Below are positions 33,480 through 43,328 of a stretch of DNA of 64,000 nt, in pieces. Position 1 is the stretch's first letter. Each line of letters opens with the position of its first letter. The notes under the pieces are model-generated. The model did not search any database. It was given only the letters and a program-made list of their open reading frames with translations, and was not told the DNA's origin. This DNA is from Lacisediminihabitans sp046156175 (GTDB taxonomy: Bacteria; Actinomycetota; Actinomycetes; Actinomycetales; Microbacteriaceae): positions 744,001 through 808,000 of the forward strand of contig NZ_JAYLVL010000002.1 of the NCBI RefSeq assembly GCF_046156175.1. Reading direction: 5' to 3'. A program made the position numbers and the translations under genes.

Positions 33480-34757
33480 CTAGCCGAGAGCCTTGATGTC
33501 GGTGACGACCTGGTTCCAGGAGTCATCGACGGACTGGGTGCCGGTCTCGACTCGCGTGAGACCGTTCTGCACGGCGGTCATGATCGATCCGTACGTGGCG
33601 CCCTTGAACGGGGTCACTTTCACCGCGTTGGCGCGATCGATGTAGATCTTGCCGATCTGCGCATCGTTGAAGAACGCGTTCGTCGCTCCCGTGAGGGTCG
33701 GGTCGGTGTACGCCGCGACCTGGCTGGGGAAGGTACCGGCGACCTTGAATGCCTTGATCTGCTGGGCGGGAGCGGTGATCCAGTCGGCGAGAGCCTTGGC
33801 CTCGGCGGTGTGCTTTCCCTGCGTCGGAACGAGCAGGTACGAGCCGCCCCAGTTTCCTCCCCCGTTCGGAAACACGTTGGCGATCTTCCAGTCGGTCAGC
33901 TTCGGGGTGTCGCCCTGGATCACTCCGAGCATCCACGCCGGGCAGAGCATCGTCGCGTAGGCACCGTTGGCCATGCCGGCCGTCCAGTCGTCGCTCCACT
34001 GGGTGAGGTGCGATGACTCGGTCGAGCTCGCCTTCAGCACCGACTCGAAAGCCGCCTTCACGTCGGGGTTGGTGGCGGCGATGACCGTGCCGTCGTTCTT
34101 CTCGTAGAAGTTCTTGTACTGGTTGGCGAGACCCTGGAAGGTGGCCCCGGCCGAGTCGAACCAGGCGGCACCGGTCTTGGCGTCGGCGAAGGTCTTGCCG
34201 ACGGAGTAATACGTGTTCCAGTCGCCCGTGAGGAGCTTGGCGACCGCATCGGGATCGGTCGGCAGGCCGGCCTTCGCGAAGAGGTCCGAGCGGTAGCAGA
34301 TGGCCTCGGGACCGATGTCTGTGCCGAGTCCGATCTGCTTTCCGTCGGCGACGCCGCCGGCGGTCTTCCAGCTCGAGTAGCGGTCCTTGTTGTCGCTCGA
34401 GGCGAGGTCGACGAACTTGTTGCCGTACTTGCGTACCTTGGGCATCCAGTCGCCGTCGACGGCCTCCACGTCACCGAGGCCGGATCCGGCGGCGAGCTTG
34501 GTGAACAGGTTGGTCTGCGCAGCATCCGAGGTCGCCGCCTTGTTCTGCACGACCGTGATGTTCGGGTGGAGCTTGTGGTATTCGGCGAGGAGCGCGTCGT
34601 TGTAGCCGAAGTTGTTGAAGGTGGCGAGGGTCAGCGTGATCGGCTTGCTCGAGTCGGCTGCCGGGGTGCCGCCGGCCGAGCATCCGGTGGCGATGAGGGC
34701 GAATGCTGCTGCGCCAGCGATGGCGGCAACGGCTGTTGTGCGTCGTGAGAGTTTCAC
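33480..34757 (-). CDS. cebE: Cellobiose-binding lipoprotein of the ABC importer
   Basis: I place the start at the GTG 5 nt after an AAAGGAG site, giving 425 residues. The N-terminus VKLSRRTTAVAAIAGAAAFA and the lipobox IATGC mark a lipoprotein; the mature part begins SAGGTPAADSSKPITLTLAT. It is a family 1 solute-binding protein for oligosaccharides. The frame stays open further upstream, but that part is the operator DNA itself. It is the first gene of the operon and directly follows twin CebR boxes. Confidence 0.88.
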   Translation of the reverse strand: MKLSRRTTAVAAIAGAAAFALIATGCSAGGTPAADSSKPITLTLATFNNFGYNDALLAEYHKLHPNITVVQNKAATSDAAQTNLFTKLAAGSGLGDVEAVDGDWMPKVRKYGNKFVDLASSDNKDRYSSWKTAGGVADGKQIGLGTDIGPEAICYRSDLFAKAGLPTDPDAVAKLLTGDWNTYYSVGKTFADAKTGAAWFDSAGATFQGLANQYKNFYEKNDGTVIAATNPDVKAAFESVLKASSTESSHLTQWSDDWTAGMANGAYATMLCPAWMLGVIQGDTPKLTDWKIANVFPNGGGNWGGSYLLVPTQGKHTAEAKALADWITAPAQQIKAFKVAGTFPSQVAAYTDPTLTGATNAFFNDAQIGKIYIDRANAVKVTPFKGATYGSIMTAVQNGLTRVETGTQSVDDSWNQVVTDIKALG

Positions 34758-34799
34758 GGTCACTCCTTTGTGTGCGTGGGAAGGGGTTGCGGGAGACGC

Positions 34800-34815
34800 G
34801 TGGGAGCGCTCCCAC
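34800..34815. promoter_or_regulatory. CebR box 1
   Basis: GTGGGAGCGCTCCCAC is a perfect 16-bp palindrome containing the CebR consensus TGGGAGCGCTCCCA. It lies 43 bp upstream of the cebE start, downstream of the promoter. Confidence 0.85.
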
Positions 34816-34821
34816 ATTGCG

Positions 34822-34841
34822 GCGTGGGAGCGCTCCCACGC
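34822..34841. promoter_or_regulatory. CebR box 2
   Basis: GCGTGGGAGCGCTCCCACGC is a perfect 20-bp palindrome with the same core as box 1; centres are 24 bp apart. Both sites lie between the promoter and cebE, so bound repressor would block initiation or elongation. Confidence 0.85.
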
Positions 34842-34851
34842 GAACGCGCTA

Positions 34852-34881
34852 ACCATACGCAGGAAGTGGGTGGGCTGTCAA
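34852..34881 (-). promoter_or_regulatory. Probable cebE promoter
   Basis: On the minus strand TTGACA (34881-34876) and TATGGT (34857-34852) are 18 nt apart. Transcription would start near 34845, directly before CebR box 2. Confidence 0.55.
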
Positions 34882-34961
34882 CAACGGAAATCCGGCCCGC
34901 CGGAAATGCTGGTGGAAGGACCATTTGCGCTGGGTCTTCGTGGCAGCCCTCGAAGCGCGCA

Positions 34962-35009
34962 CGACGAAAGGGCGGTATCCAGCGACTGCCGGATACCGCC
35001 CTTTCGTCG
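34962..35009. terminator. Strong hairpin terminator
   Basis: Perfect 19-nt arms (34962-34980 and 34991-35009) close a 10-nt loop. It lies 11 nt after the stop codon of the MFS gene on the minus strand and shields the cebE promoter from that transcription. It is the most stable hairpin seen in the window. Confidence 0.85.
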
Positions 35010-35020
35010 GAAGCGGGGTC

Positions 35021-36949
35021 TTAGACCTTCGGAGCGGATCCGACTCGGTCTTCGGCCGATCCGTCACCCGGTCGACCACCGTCGCTGTCACGCGAGCTGG
35101 TGTCGGGCTCGAGCGGCGCGCCCATCATCTCGGCCGCCTGGGTGGCGAGGATCGCGGCATCCTGATCGGCGACCTCCTGGATGGCCGACTTCTGGCGAAG
35201 CGGTGTGGCCTTGAGGAAGAAGCTGAGGATGAACGCGGCGAGAACGACGACAAGGCTCACCCAGAAGCCGCGGACCATCGCGTCGGAGAAGCCGTTGAGG
35301 AACGGTGCCGCGAGCGCGTGGTTGGCGTTGTTGAGGAATGAGGTGTTGCCGTCGAGAGACGTGGTGGCGCCTCCGCCACCGGCGCTGCCCGGCGTGATCT
35401 TCGTCAGCACGCTGTCAACGATCTGGTGACGCTGGGTCGCGTTCGACAGGTCGACCTGCGCGGGCAGGTTCTGCTTGATCGGACCGACGATCGAGTCGTA
35501 GATCTTCGACATGATGCCCTTGTTGGCCGGTGCGTTGGCGATAGCCGGGTTGAGGGCCGCATCCAGGGCAGAGCGCAGGATGCCTTTGTTGGTGAAGTTG
35601 GCCTTGATGGCCCCACCGACGACGCTGAAGACCACCGAGAAGATCACGGCGACACCGAGCGTTCCGCCGACCTGGCGGAAGAAGGTGGATGACGAGGTCG
35701 CCACACCGATATCGCGCGGTCCCACCGAGTTCTGGCTTGCGATGGTGAGCGTCTGCATCAGCTGGCCGAGGCCGAGACCCACCAGCAGCATCGCGCTGGC
35801 CAGCACGAGATAGTTCGTGTCGGCCTTGATGGTGGTGAAGAGCAGGAAGCCGAGCACCATGAATCCGGTGCCGATGATCGGGAAGATCTTGTAGCGGCCC
35901 GTGCGGGAGATGAGCTGGCCGCTCACGATCGAGGAGATCATCAGACCGAGGATCATCGGAAGCAGCTGGAAGCCACTTTCGGTCGGGGTCGACCCCTTCA
36001 CGAGCTGGAGGTAGAGCGGCACCGTGGAGATCGCACCGAACATACCGAAACCGACGAGCACACCCAGGATCGTGGCGACCGAGAAGGTCGGCGACCTGAA
36101 CAACTTGAGCGGGATGAGGGCGTCATCCCCCATCATCCGCTCGGCGACGATGAAGGCGATGATTCCGAGCCCGCCGACGATGTAGCAGGCGATCGCCCCT
36201 CCGGAGGCCCAGCCCCAGTCGCGGCCCTGCTCGGCGACGAGCAGCAGGGGAGCGACGGCCATGATCACGGTCGTGGCGCCCCACCAGTCGATGCGCACGC
36301 GGCGATTGATGCTGCGCTTCGGCAGGTGAAGGAACCGCAGCACCATTCCGAGGGCGATGATGCCGATCGGGATGTTGATCAGGAAGACCCAGCGCCATCC
36401 GTCGATGAAGAGGATGTAGGGAGCCCCGGCGAACAGTCCGCCGATGAGCGGGCCGATGACGCTCGAGATGCCGAACACGGCGAGGAAGTAGCCCTGGTAC
36501 TTTGCTCGCTCGCGGGGGGCGAGCATGTCGCCCATGATGGCGAGCGGCAGCGCCATGAGGCCACCGGCACCGATGCCCTGGATCGCCCGGAATCCGGCGA
36601 GCTCGAGGATGGAGGTCGAGAAGCCCGAGGCCACGGAGCCGACGATGAACACAGAGATCGCGAAGATGAACAACGGCCGGCGTCCGAAGATGTCGGAGAG
36701 CTTGCCGTAGATCGGGGTCGCGATCGTCGAGACGATCAGGTAGGCGGTGGTCACCCACGCCTGCTGGCTCAGGCCATCGAGGTCATCCGCGATGGTGCGG
36801 ATGGAGGTGCCGACCACGGTCTGGTCGAGGGCGGACAAGAACATGCCGGCCATGAGGCCGTAGAGCACGAAGAGGATCTGGCGGTGAGTCATGATCCCCC
36901 CAGACTCGTGGACCTCTTTGGCCCGGGTTGCTGCGTCGACGCGTGACAT
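35021..36949 (-). CDS. MFS multidrug exporter, DHA2 (14-helix) family
   Basis: The ATG 6 nt after GAGGA gives 642 residues. The protein has 14 membrane helices and the motifs of the DHA2 drug:H+ antiporters: LDQTVVGTSIRTIADDLDGL at helix 1, GKLSDIFGRRP (motif A) and GPLIGGLF (motif C) in helix 5. A long extracytoplasmic loop (about residues 440-530) lies before the last helix, as in EmrB/QacA relatives, and an Asp/Ser-rich cytoplasmic tail follows. It probably exports toxic organic compounds. No regulator gene adjoins it. Confidence 0.9.
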   Translation of the reverse strand: MSRVDAATRAKEVHESGGIMTHRQILFVLYGLMAGMFLSALDQTVVGTSIRTIADDLDGLSQQAWVTTAYLIVSTIATPIYGKLSDIFGRRPLFIFAISVFIVGSVASGFSTSILELAGFRAIQGIGAGGLMALPLAIMGDMLAPRERAKYQGYFLAVFGISSVIGPLIGGLFAGAPYILFIDGWRWVFLINIPIGIIALGMVLRFLHLPKRSINRRVRIDWWGATTVIMAVAPLLLVAEQGRDWGWASGGAIACYIVGGLGIIAFIVAERMMGDDALIPLKLFRSPTFSVATILGVLVGFGMFGAISTVPLYLQLVKGSTPTESGFQLLPMILGLMISSIVSGQLISRTGRYKIFPIIGTGFMVLGFLLFTTIKADTNYLVLASAMLLVGLGLGQLMQTLTIASQNSVGPRDIGVATSSSTFFRQVGGTLGVAVIFSVVFSVVGGAIKANFTNKGILRSALDAALNPAIANAPANKGIMSKIYDSIVGPIKQNLPAQVDLSNATQRHQIVDSVLTKITPGSAGGGGATTSLDGNTSFLNNANHALAAPFLNGFSDAMVRGFWVSLVVVLAAFILSFFLKATPLRQKSAIQEVADQDAAILATQAAEMMGAPLEPDTSSRDSDGGRPGDGSAEDRVGSAPKV

Positions 36950-37121
36950 GGATCCTCGATCTTTAAGGCGGTGGGTGAGTTAACGAAAATGGCCACTGAG
37001 GAACACGCGTCCAACAGTGGCAGAAAATCTTGCGTGGTCTGCAAAGTTACACCCACGGCAAGCCTCATGCAAGTCATCCGCGTCCCCATTCCGCGGGGGG
37101 AGCGCGGTTACTATCGGAATC

Positions 37122-37916
37122 GTGACTTCTCGTCGGGTGCGCCCACTACTCGTGGTGCTGGTCGCGCTCTCGATCGCCGGGATACTCGGGGCCTGCGCGA
37201 GCGAATCGCCGGCGGTTTCGACCACTCCGCCGTCGGTTCTCCCCGCGTCACCCGAACCGAGCGTCACGACGACGCCGCCGACCCCCACCCCGACTCCTCC
37301 GGGTTTCGACAAGACCGCGCTCTCGATCGACGACCCGAGCAGCATCTGGGTGGTGGCGGACAAGCTGCGGCCGCTGAATCCCCTGACATTCGTGCCGCCG
37401 GACCTCATCGAGACCCCGGTGCAGCACCTGAATCCGCCCACCCTTCGCGCCGAAGCCGCCAACGCCATCGTCACCATGTTCGCCGCGGCGAAAGCAGAGG
37501 GCGCCGGAGGGATGCAGCTGCAGAGCGCCTACCGCTCCTACACCGTGCAGGTGAAGGTCTACAACGGCTACGTGGCCAGCGCGGGCAAGGCCGGCGCGGA
37601 TTCGCAGAGTGCCCGGCCCGGCTTCAGTGAGCACCAGACGGGGCTGGCTGCCGACATCAGCGCCGTGCCGCTCACCTGCGCACTCGCAGCCTGCTTCGGC
37701 CAGACTCCCCAGGGAGCCTGGCTCGCGGCCAACGCCTATCGGTTCGGCTTCGTGCTGCGGTACCCCGCAGACAAGACGGCGGTGACCGGATACATCTACG
37801 AACCGTGGCATTTCCGCTACGTCGGTGTCGCGCTCGCGACAGAGATGAAGCGCACCGGTGTCACCACGCTCGAGGAGTTCTTCGCACTGCCGGCCGCCCC
37901 GACCTACGCGCCGTAG
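37122..37916 (+). CDS. M15 family D-alanyl-D-alanine carboxypeptidase, lipoprotein
   Basis: The GTG start gives 264 residues with a signal VTSRRVRPLLVVLVALSIAG and lipobox ILGAC. A Pro/Thr-rich linker separates the anchor from a VanY-type zinc domain. The ligands are His171 and Asp178 (SEHQTGLAAD) and His230 in EPWHF; the QSAYRSYTVQ segment lines the site. It acts in the cell wall, trimming the terminal D-Ala of peptidoglycan stems. Nothing nearby points to vancomycin resistance, so a housekeeping role is likely. Confidence 0.88.
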   Translation: MTSRRVRPLLVVLVALSIAGILGACASESPAVSTTPPSVLPASPEPSVTTTPPTPTPTPPGFDKTALSIDDPSSIWVVADKLRPLNPLTFVPPDLIETPVQHLNPPTLRAEAANAIVTMFAAAKAEGAGGMQLQSAYRSYTVQVKVYNGYVASAGKAGADSQSARPGFSEHQTGLAADISAVPLTCALAACFGQTPQGAWLAANAYRFGFVLRYPADKTAVTGYIYEPWHFRYVGVALATEMKRTGVTTLEEFFALPAAPTYAP

Positions 37917-37920
37917 GTCT

Positions 37921-37974
37921 CGCTGGTCGAGTGAGCTCCGCTGGTCGAGTGAGCTCCGCTGGTCGACTGAGCCG
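37921..37974 (+). repeat. Three tandem copies of an 18-bp repeat
   Basis: CGCTGGTCGAGTGAGCTC occurs twice without change (37921-37938, 37939-37956) and once with three changes (37957-37974), directly after the carboxypeptidase stop. Repeats containing CTGGTCGA are common between genes in Microbacteriaceae. Function unknown. Confidence 0.75.
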
Positions 37975-38073
37975 CCCGCGGCCGCATCGAGACCCGGCTT
38001 CGCCCCGGCTCCGGCTCGGGCTCAGACCCGAGTCCGGGCCCAGGCCCCAGCCGCGACACCGGGTGGTCTGGAA

Positions 38074-39693
<1,620 letters not shown>

Positions 39694-39769
39694 GCGCCAA
39701 GTCTGTCATCCGGCGGCCTTCTGGTCAGATTCTCTTCGCATAACTCCGGCAATATTTGTGGCGCCCGGC

Positions 39770-39841
39770 GGCTCGCCCCCTATCGCGAGGCTGACTCGCC
39801 GTCATCCCTCAGGCCGCAGGAGTCACGCCCGGGGGCGAGCC
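39770..39841. repeat. Inverted repeat in the pgm-pheA gap
   Basis: GGCTCGCCCCC (39770-39780) and GGGGGCGAGCC (39831-39841) are perfect 11-nt arms 50 nt apart, ending 15 nt before the pheA start codon. It could hide the pheA ribosome binding region in RNA, but no leader peptide rich in Phe is visible. Confidence 0.4.
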
Positions 39842-39856
39842 AATAAGCTCGGCGCT

Positions 39857-40792
39857 ATGCCGCATCCGACGAACGCCGACGACACCTACTCGTACCTTGG
39901 CCCCGCTGGCACCTTCACCGAGGCCGCGCTCGCCCAGGTTGTGGATGCCGCGGGCAAGACCTGGCAGCCGGTCAACAACGTCGGCCAGGCCCTCGACGAC
40001 GTCGTCTCGGGGCGCAGTACCGCGGCGATGATCGCGATCGAGAACTCGATCGAAGGCGGGGTGAGTGCGAGTCAGGATGCGCTCGCCAGCATCCCCAACC
40101 TGCGCATCATCGGCGAGTACCTCGTGCCGGTGAATTTCGTGCTCGTGGCGCGGCCCGGCACCCGCTTGCAGGATGTGCGGGTCGTCAACGCGCATCCGGT
40201 CGCCTACGCACAGTGCCACCTCTGGCTCGACGCGACCCTGCCGGAGCACGGTCACCTTCCGGCCACCTCCAACGTCGCCGCTGCGGCCTCCCTGCTGTCG
40301 GACACGACGGCGGATGCCGCGATCGCGCCTCCCGGGATCACCGACCACTACCCGCTCGAGGTTCTCGCCCGCGAGATCGGCGACAACCCCCATGCCGTCA
40401 CCCGCTTCGTGCTCGTGAGCCGCACGACCCGGCTGCCGGCGCCCACCGGCTCGGACAAGACCAGCGTGATCGTGGAGTTGCCGGATGACACGGCCGGGCG
40501 GTTGCTCGAGATGCTCGAGCAGTTCGCCACCCGCGGGGTCAACATGAGCCTGCTCGCCTCCCGCCCGATCGGCGACGCCCTCGGGCGCTACCGTTTCGTG
40601 ATCGACCTCGACGGCCACCTCCATGACGAACGGGTGGCGGATGCCCTGCTCGGGCTCAAACGATTCAGCCCGAACGTGACCTTCCTCGGGTCGTATCCCC
40701 GCGCCGACAAACTGGCCATCACGGTGACTCCGCGCTACGACGATCGGGCCTTCACCGCCGCCCGCGAGTGGCTCGAGTCGCTCGAGTCCTAA
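39857..40792 (+). CDS. pheA: Prephenate dehydratase
   Basis: The ATG gives 311 residues. The catalytic domain shows SYLGPAGTFTEAAL and the active-site segment IAIENSIEGGVSAS. The C-terminal ACT domain reads KTSVIVELPDDTAGRLLEML, then ASRPIGDALGRYRF, a close match to the phenylalanine-sensing motif. The enzyme converts prephenate to phenylpyruvate, the committed step to phenylalanine, and is probably inhibited by phenylalanine. It stands alone, without chorismate mutase fusion, the usual form in actinobacteria. Confidence 0.93.
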   Translation: MPHPTNADDTYSYLGPAGTFTEAALAQVVDAAGKTWQPVNNVGQALDDVVSGRSTAAMIAIENSIEGGVSASQDALASIPNLRIIGEYLVPVNFVLVARPGTRLQDVRVVNAHPVAYAQCHLWLDATLPEHGHLPATSNVAAAASLLSDTTADAAIAPPGITDHYPLEVLAREIGDNPHAVTRFVLVSRTTRLPAPTGSDKTSVIVELPDDTAGRLLEMLEQFATRGVNMSLLASRPIGDALGRYRFVIDLDGHLHDERVADALLGLKRFSPNVTFLGSYPRADKLAITVTPRYDDRAFTAAREWLESLES

Positions 40793-40896
40793 GCCATCCG
40801 GGTATCTTCGGCGGCGAGGTATCTCACCGCCGGTTTCGTCCTCTTGTACTGGTAGCGACTCCAACCCGTGGGGCCGCCCGTATGGAGGAGTGACTC

Positions 40897-42306
40897 ATGG
40901 CGCCCGAGCCAGAGAACGAAGCCCGAGCGGCCATCCGCCCGGTGAAGGAGCGAGTCGAAGACGCGCTGATCGCCCAGCCGGGTGTCGTCGCCGTCGACAT
41001 CGGCCACAAGGTGTCGAAAGGGGTGAACACCGGCGAGCTCAGCATCGTCGTCTACGTCGACAGGAAGAAGCCGAAGAGCTCGCTGCCCAAGGACCAGCTC
41101 ATTCCCTCCGAGATCGACGGCATCAAGACGGATGTCAAGGAGCTGACAATTGAACTGCAGCCCGCCCGCGAGCTCGCGGACGGATCCGCGTTCGTGGATG
41201 CCACGGTCTATCCGACGCTTACCGGTGGCATCAGCATGGGGCCGGTGCGCAGCATCAACCTCGACCCACCGGATGTGCCGACGAGCGGACAGTACGTCTT
41301 CTCCGGCACCCTTGGCGCACTCGTGCGCGACCGCGCATCGGGGGCCACCATGGCGCTCACCAACTTCCACGTGGCCTGTCTCGACAACACCTGGACCGCC
41401 GGGGACCGGATGGTGCAGCCCTCCATCCCGGACGGGGGAGGATCCGCGGTGCAGTTCGGCAGCCTCGCCCGCGGCTCGCTCACGGACCAGGTGGATGCCG
41501 CGGTCGTCGCCCTCGACGCCGGGAAGGCCTGGGAGCCGAGCATCCGAGACATCGGAAACGTGGCAGGGCAGGCGACCGCCATCGTCGGGCAGCCGGTGCG
41601 CAAGCGCGGCCGCACGACCGAGCTCACCTACGGCAGTGTCGCATCGACCGACTTCACCGCGAGCGTCAACTACGGCGGAGCTATCGGTGTGCGAACGCTG
41701 AAGCACCAGCTGCGAATCAACACGGACACGACCAAATCGACGCGGTTTTCGGACCACGGCGACTCCGGATCGATGGTCGTGAACGCGAGCCGGCATGTCG
41801 TGGGCCTGCTCTTCGCGGGCTCCAACGATGGCTCGATGACCTTCGCGAACCCGATCGCGACGGCGCTCGACACGATGGGCGTCGACCTGATCGTGCGCAT
41901 CATCTCCCTGCCGCCGACCCGGATCCCGGTGCTCTGCCCGACCCGGGTGATCACCACCTGCCTCACTCGGTCACCGCTGCTGTGCCGGGTCACGCGGTCC
42001 GTGATCTGCCTCCCGACGAGGCCGATCACCTGCCGGATCACCCGCACCCCGATCTGCGAGGTGGTTTATAGCCGCCCGGCCTGCCCGCCCGGCCCGATCT
42101 TCTCGCGGGCGTGCAACGATCCCTTCGATCCGTTCAACCCCGGTGGGCCGATCGAGATCCCGGGGGGACGGATTCCCGGCTTCCAGGCCGACTACTCCGA
42201 CCCCGATGCCGGGCAGTACTCGACCGGGGAGTTCCCGGACGACACCACCTATTGGGCCGGGTACCTCGCGGCACTCGAGGACCTGTCGGACGAGGGCACG
42301 GAATGA
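40897..42306 (+). CDS. Trypsin-like protein with C-terminal Thr-Arg/Cys octad repeats
   Basis: This 469-residue protein has three parts. Residues 10-85 are a small domain often found before bacterial trypsin-like domains (GVNTGELSIVVYVDRKKP, IDGIKTDV). Residues 130-330 form a trypsin-like domain with an intact triad: His158 in TNFHVA, Asp200 in QVDAAVV and Ser290 in GDSGS. Residues 341-406 are a repeat tract: Cys at 347, 355, 363, 371, 379 and 387 is spaced exactly by 8, then Cys396 and Cys406. Each is preceded by Thr-Arg or Ser-Arg. The tail is acidic and aromatic. There is no signal peptide or membrane helix. The kinase gene overlaps its stop by 4 nt. I infer it is the substrate of the three downstream enzymes. 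Confidence 0.8.
   Translation: MAPEPENEARAAIRPVKERVEDALIAQPGVVAVDIGHKVSKGVNTGELSIVVYVDRKKPKSSLPKDQLIPSEIDGIKTDVKELTIELQPARELADGSAFVDATVYPTLTGGISMGPVRSINLDPPDVPTSGQYVFSGTLGALVRDRASGATMALTNFHVACLDNTWTAGDRMVQPSIPDGGGSAVQFGSLARGSLTDQVDAAVVALDAGKAWEPSIRDIGNVAGQATAIVGQPVRKRGRTTELTYGSVASTDFTASVNYGGAIGVRTLKHQLRINTDTTKSTRFSDHGDSGSMVVNASRHVVGLLFAGSNDGSMTFANPIATALDTMGVDLIVRIISLPPTRIPVLCPTRVITTCLTRSPLLCRVTRSVICLPTRPITCRITRTPICEVVYSRPACPPGPIFSRACNDPFDPFNPGGPIEIPGGRIPGFQADYSDPDAGQYSTGEFPDDTTYWAGYLAALEDLSDEGTE
41917..42114 (+). repeat. Coding octad repeats: eight (T/S)-R ... C units
   Basis: The units in order run TRIPVLC, TRVITTC, TRSPLLC, TRSVIC, TRPITC, TRTPIC, SRPAC and, across a break, SRAC. The distance from Thr or Ser to its Cys falls from 6 to 6, 6, 5, 5, 5, 4 and 3 residues. 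The DNA copies are not identical, so selection has kept the pattern at protein level rather than by recent duplication. Confidence 0.85.
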
Positions 42307-43328
42307 CCACCGCTCCGGGACTCGCGGCCGCGGCGATCCGATCCGGGCTCCTCCACGCCTCAGACGTGCTGGACGGATCGGTCACCGTCGTGCCCCAGTC
42401 CCGGAGCAACGTCGTTCACCGGTTCGACAGGCACGACGTCCCGGTCGTCTTCGTCAAGCAGCGCGGCCTCGCCTCGCAGCTCGACGGCGACGACGCGATC
42501 GAAAACGAACGGGCGGTGCTGCGGATGCTGCAGGGTCGCCGGTTCGCGCCCCGCCTGCTCGCCGTGCTCGGTCCGGGCCTCTGGACGGTCGCCGTGCCCG
42601 GCACCGACCTCGCCGGATTCGCCCAGGACCCGTTGTCGCTGATCGCCGCGGCTCGGGCGACCGGCGCGGCGCTCGCCGAGCTGCACCTGACCGCCCTGGC
42701 CGAGGGGTGCCCGAACGCCCCTCGGCCGTGGGCCCTCGAACCGGACTCGCTTCCGCCGTCGATGGCGACGGATGGCTCGGCCACCCTTCACTCCGTGCTC
42801 GCCGCGCTGGCCGAGCCGGTGATCCGCGGAGCTCTCCGCGTCGCCGCGGCGAACTGGACGCGCGACCACCTCATCCATGGCGACCTGTCGGCCGGCAATC
42901 TCGTCGTCGCGTCTCCCGCGGGCGACGAGATCGGTCTGACTCTCATCGACTTCGAAGCCGGGGGGCGGGGGGATCCGTCCTGGGATCTCGTCTGCGCCGT
43001 CACGATGGTGCAGTCGCTCGCGTACGACGAGGCGACCGCGTCCGCCGCGGGTGATGCCCTGGCCGGGGCCTACCGCGCCGGCGGAGGGAGTGGGCTGATC
43101 GATCCGGCGCTCGCCTGCGTCCGCGCCCTTCTCACCGCGTGGCAGGTGGCCATGGCCCCGGGGTGGGCCGCACGACACCCCGCGATGCCCCAGCCCCACG
43201 ACGACGTCTCCGCAGAGGTCGACGCCTGGCTCGACCGGGCGCGGGCACACGCCGCCGACTTGCCGATAGGCGCGGCGGCAGCCTCGAGCACGGCGCTACC
43301 CTCGAGTACGGCGGCGGTGGCGCCGTGA
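42303..43328 (+). CDS. Phosphotransferase-fold kinase, LanK-like
   Basis: The ATG overlaps the stop of the trypsin-like gene by 4 nt and gives 341 residues. It has the aminoglycoside-phosphotransferase kinase fold: Lys52 in VFVKQ, catalytic Asp194 and Asn199 in IHGDLSAGN, and metal Asp216 in LIDFEAG. Proteins of this fold phosphorylate Ser and Thr of the precursor in class V lanthipeptide and thioamitide pathways, where they occur next to a HopA1-like lyase. That pairing is repeated exactly here. Substrate antibiotics are an unlikely alternative because of the coupled neighbours. The C-terminal 25 residues are Ala/Ser/Thr-rich and probably disordered. Confidence 0.8.
   Translation: MTTAPGLAAAAIRSGLLHASDVLDGSVTVVPQSRSNVVHRFDRHDVPVVFVKQRGLASQLDGDDAIENERAVLRMLQGRRFAPRLLAVLGPGLWTVAVPGTDLAGFAQDPLSLIAAARATGAALAELHLTALAEGCPNAPRPWALEPDSLPPSMATDGSATLHSVLAALAEPVIRGALRVAAANWTRDHLIHGDLSAGNLVVASPAGDEIGLTLIDFEAGGRGDPSWDLVCAVTMVQSLAYDEATASAAGDALAGAYRAGGGSGLIDPALACVRALLTAWQVAMAPGWAARHPAMPQPHDDVSAEVDAWLDRARAHAADLPIGAAAASSTALPSSTAAVAP

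Noticed and set aside
34758..34856. N-terminal extension of cebE with repeated WERSHA peptide
   Set aside because: The peptide repeat is only the translation of the twin CebR boxes; the GTG at 34757 has a good ribosome binding site and a proper lipoprotein signal.
41917..42114. Zinc-finger or rubredoxin-like metal site in the Cys tract
   Set aside because: Single Cys residues 8 apart do not form CxxC pairs and there are no His partners; the neighbours point to thioether chemistry instead, though a disulfide rod cannot be excluded.
42303..43328. Aminoglycoside resistance kinase
   Set aside because: The fold is right, but the gene is coupled on both sides to a putative substrate and a HopA1-like lyase, which fits a LanK role better.
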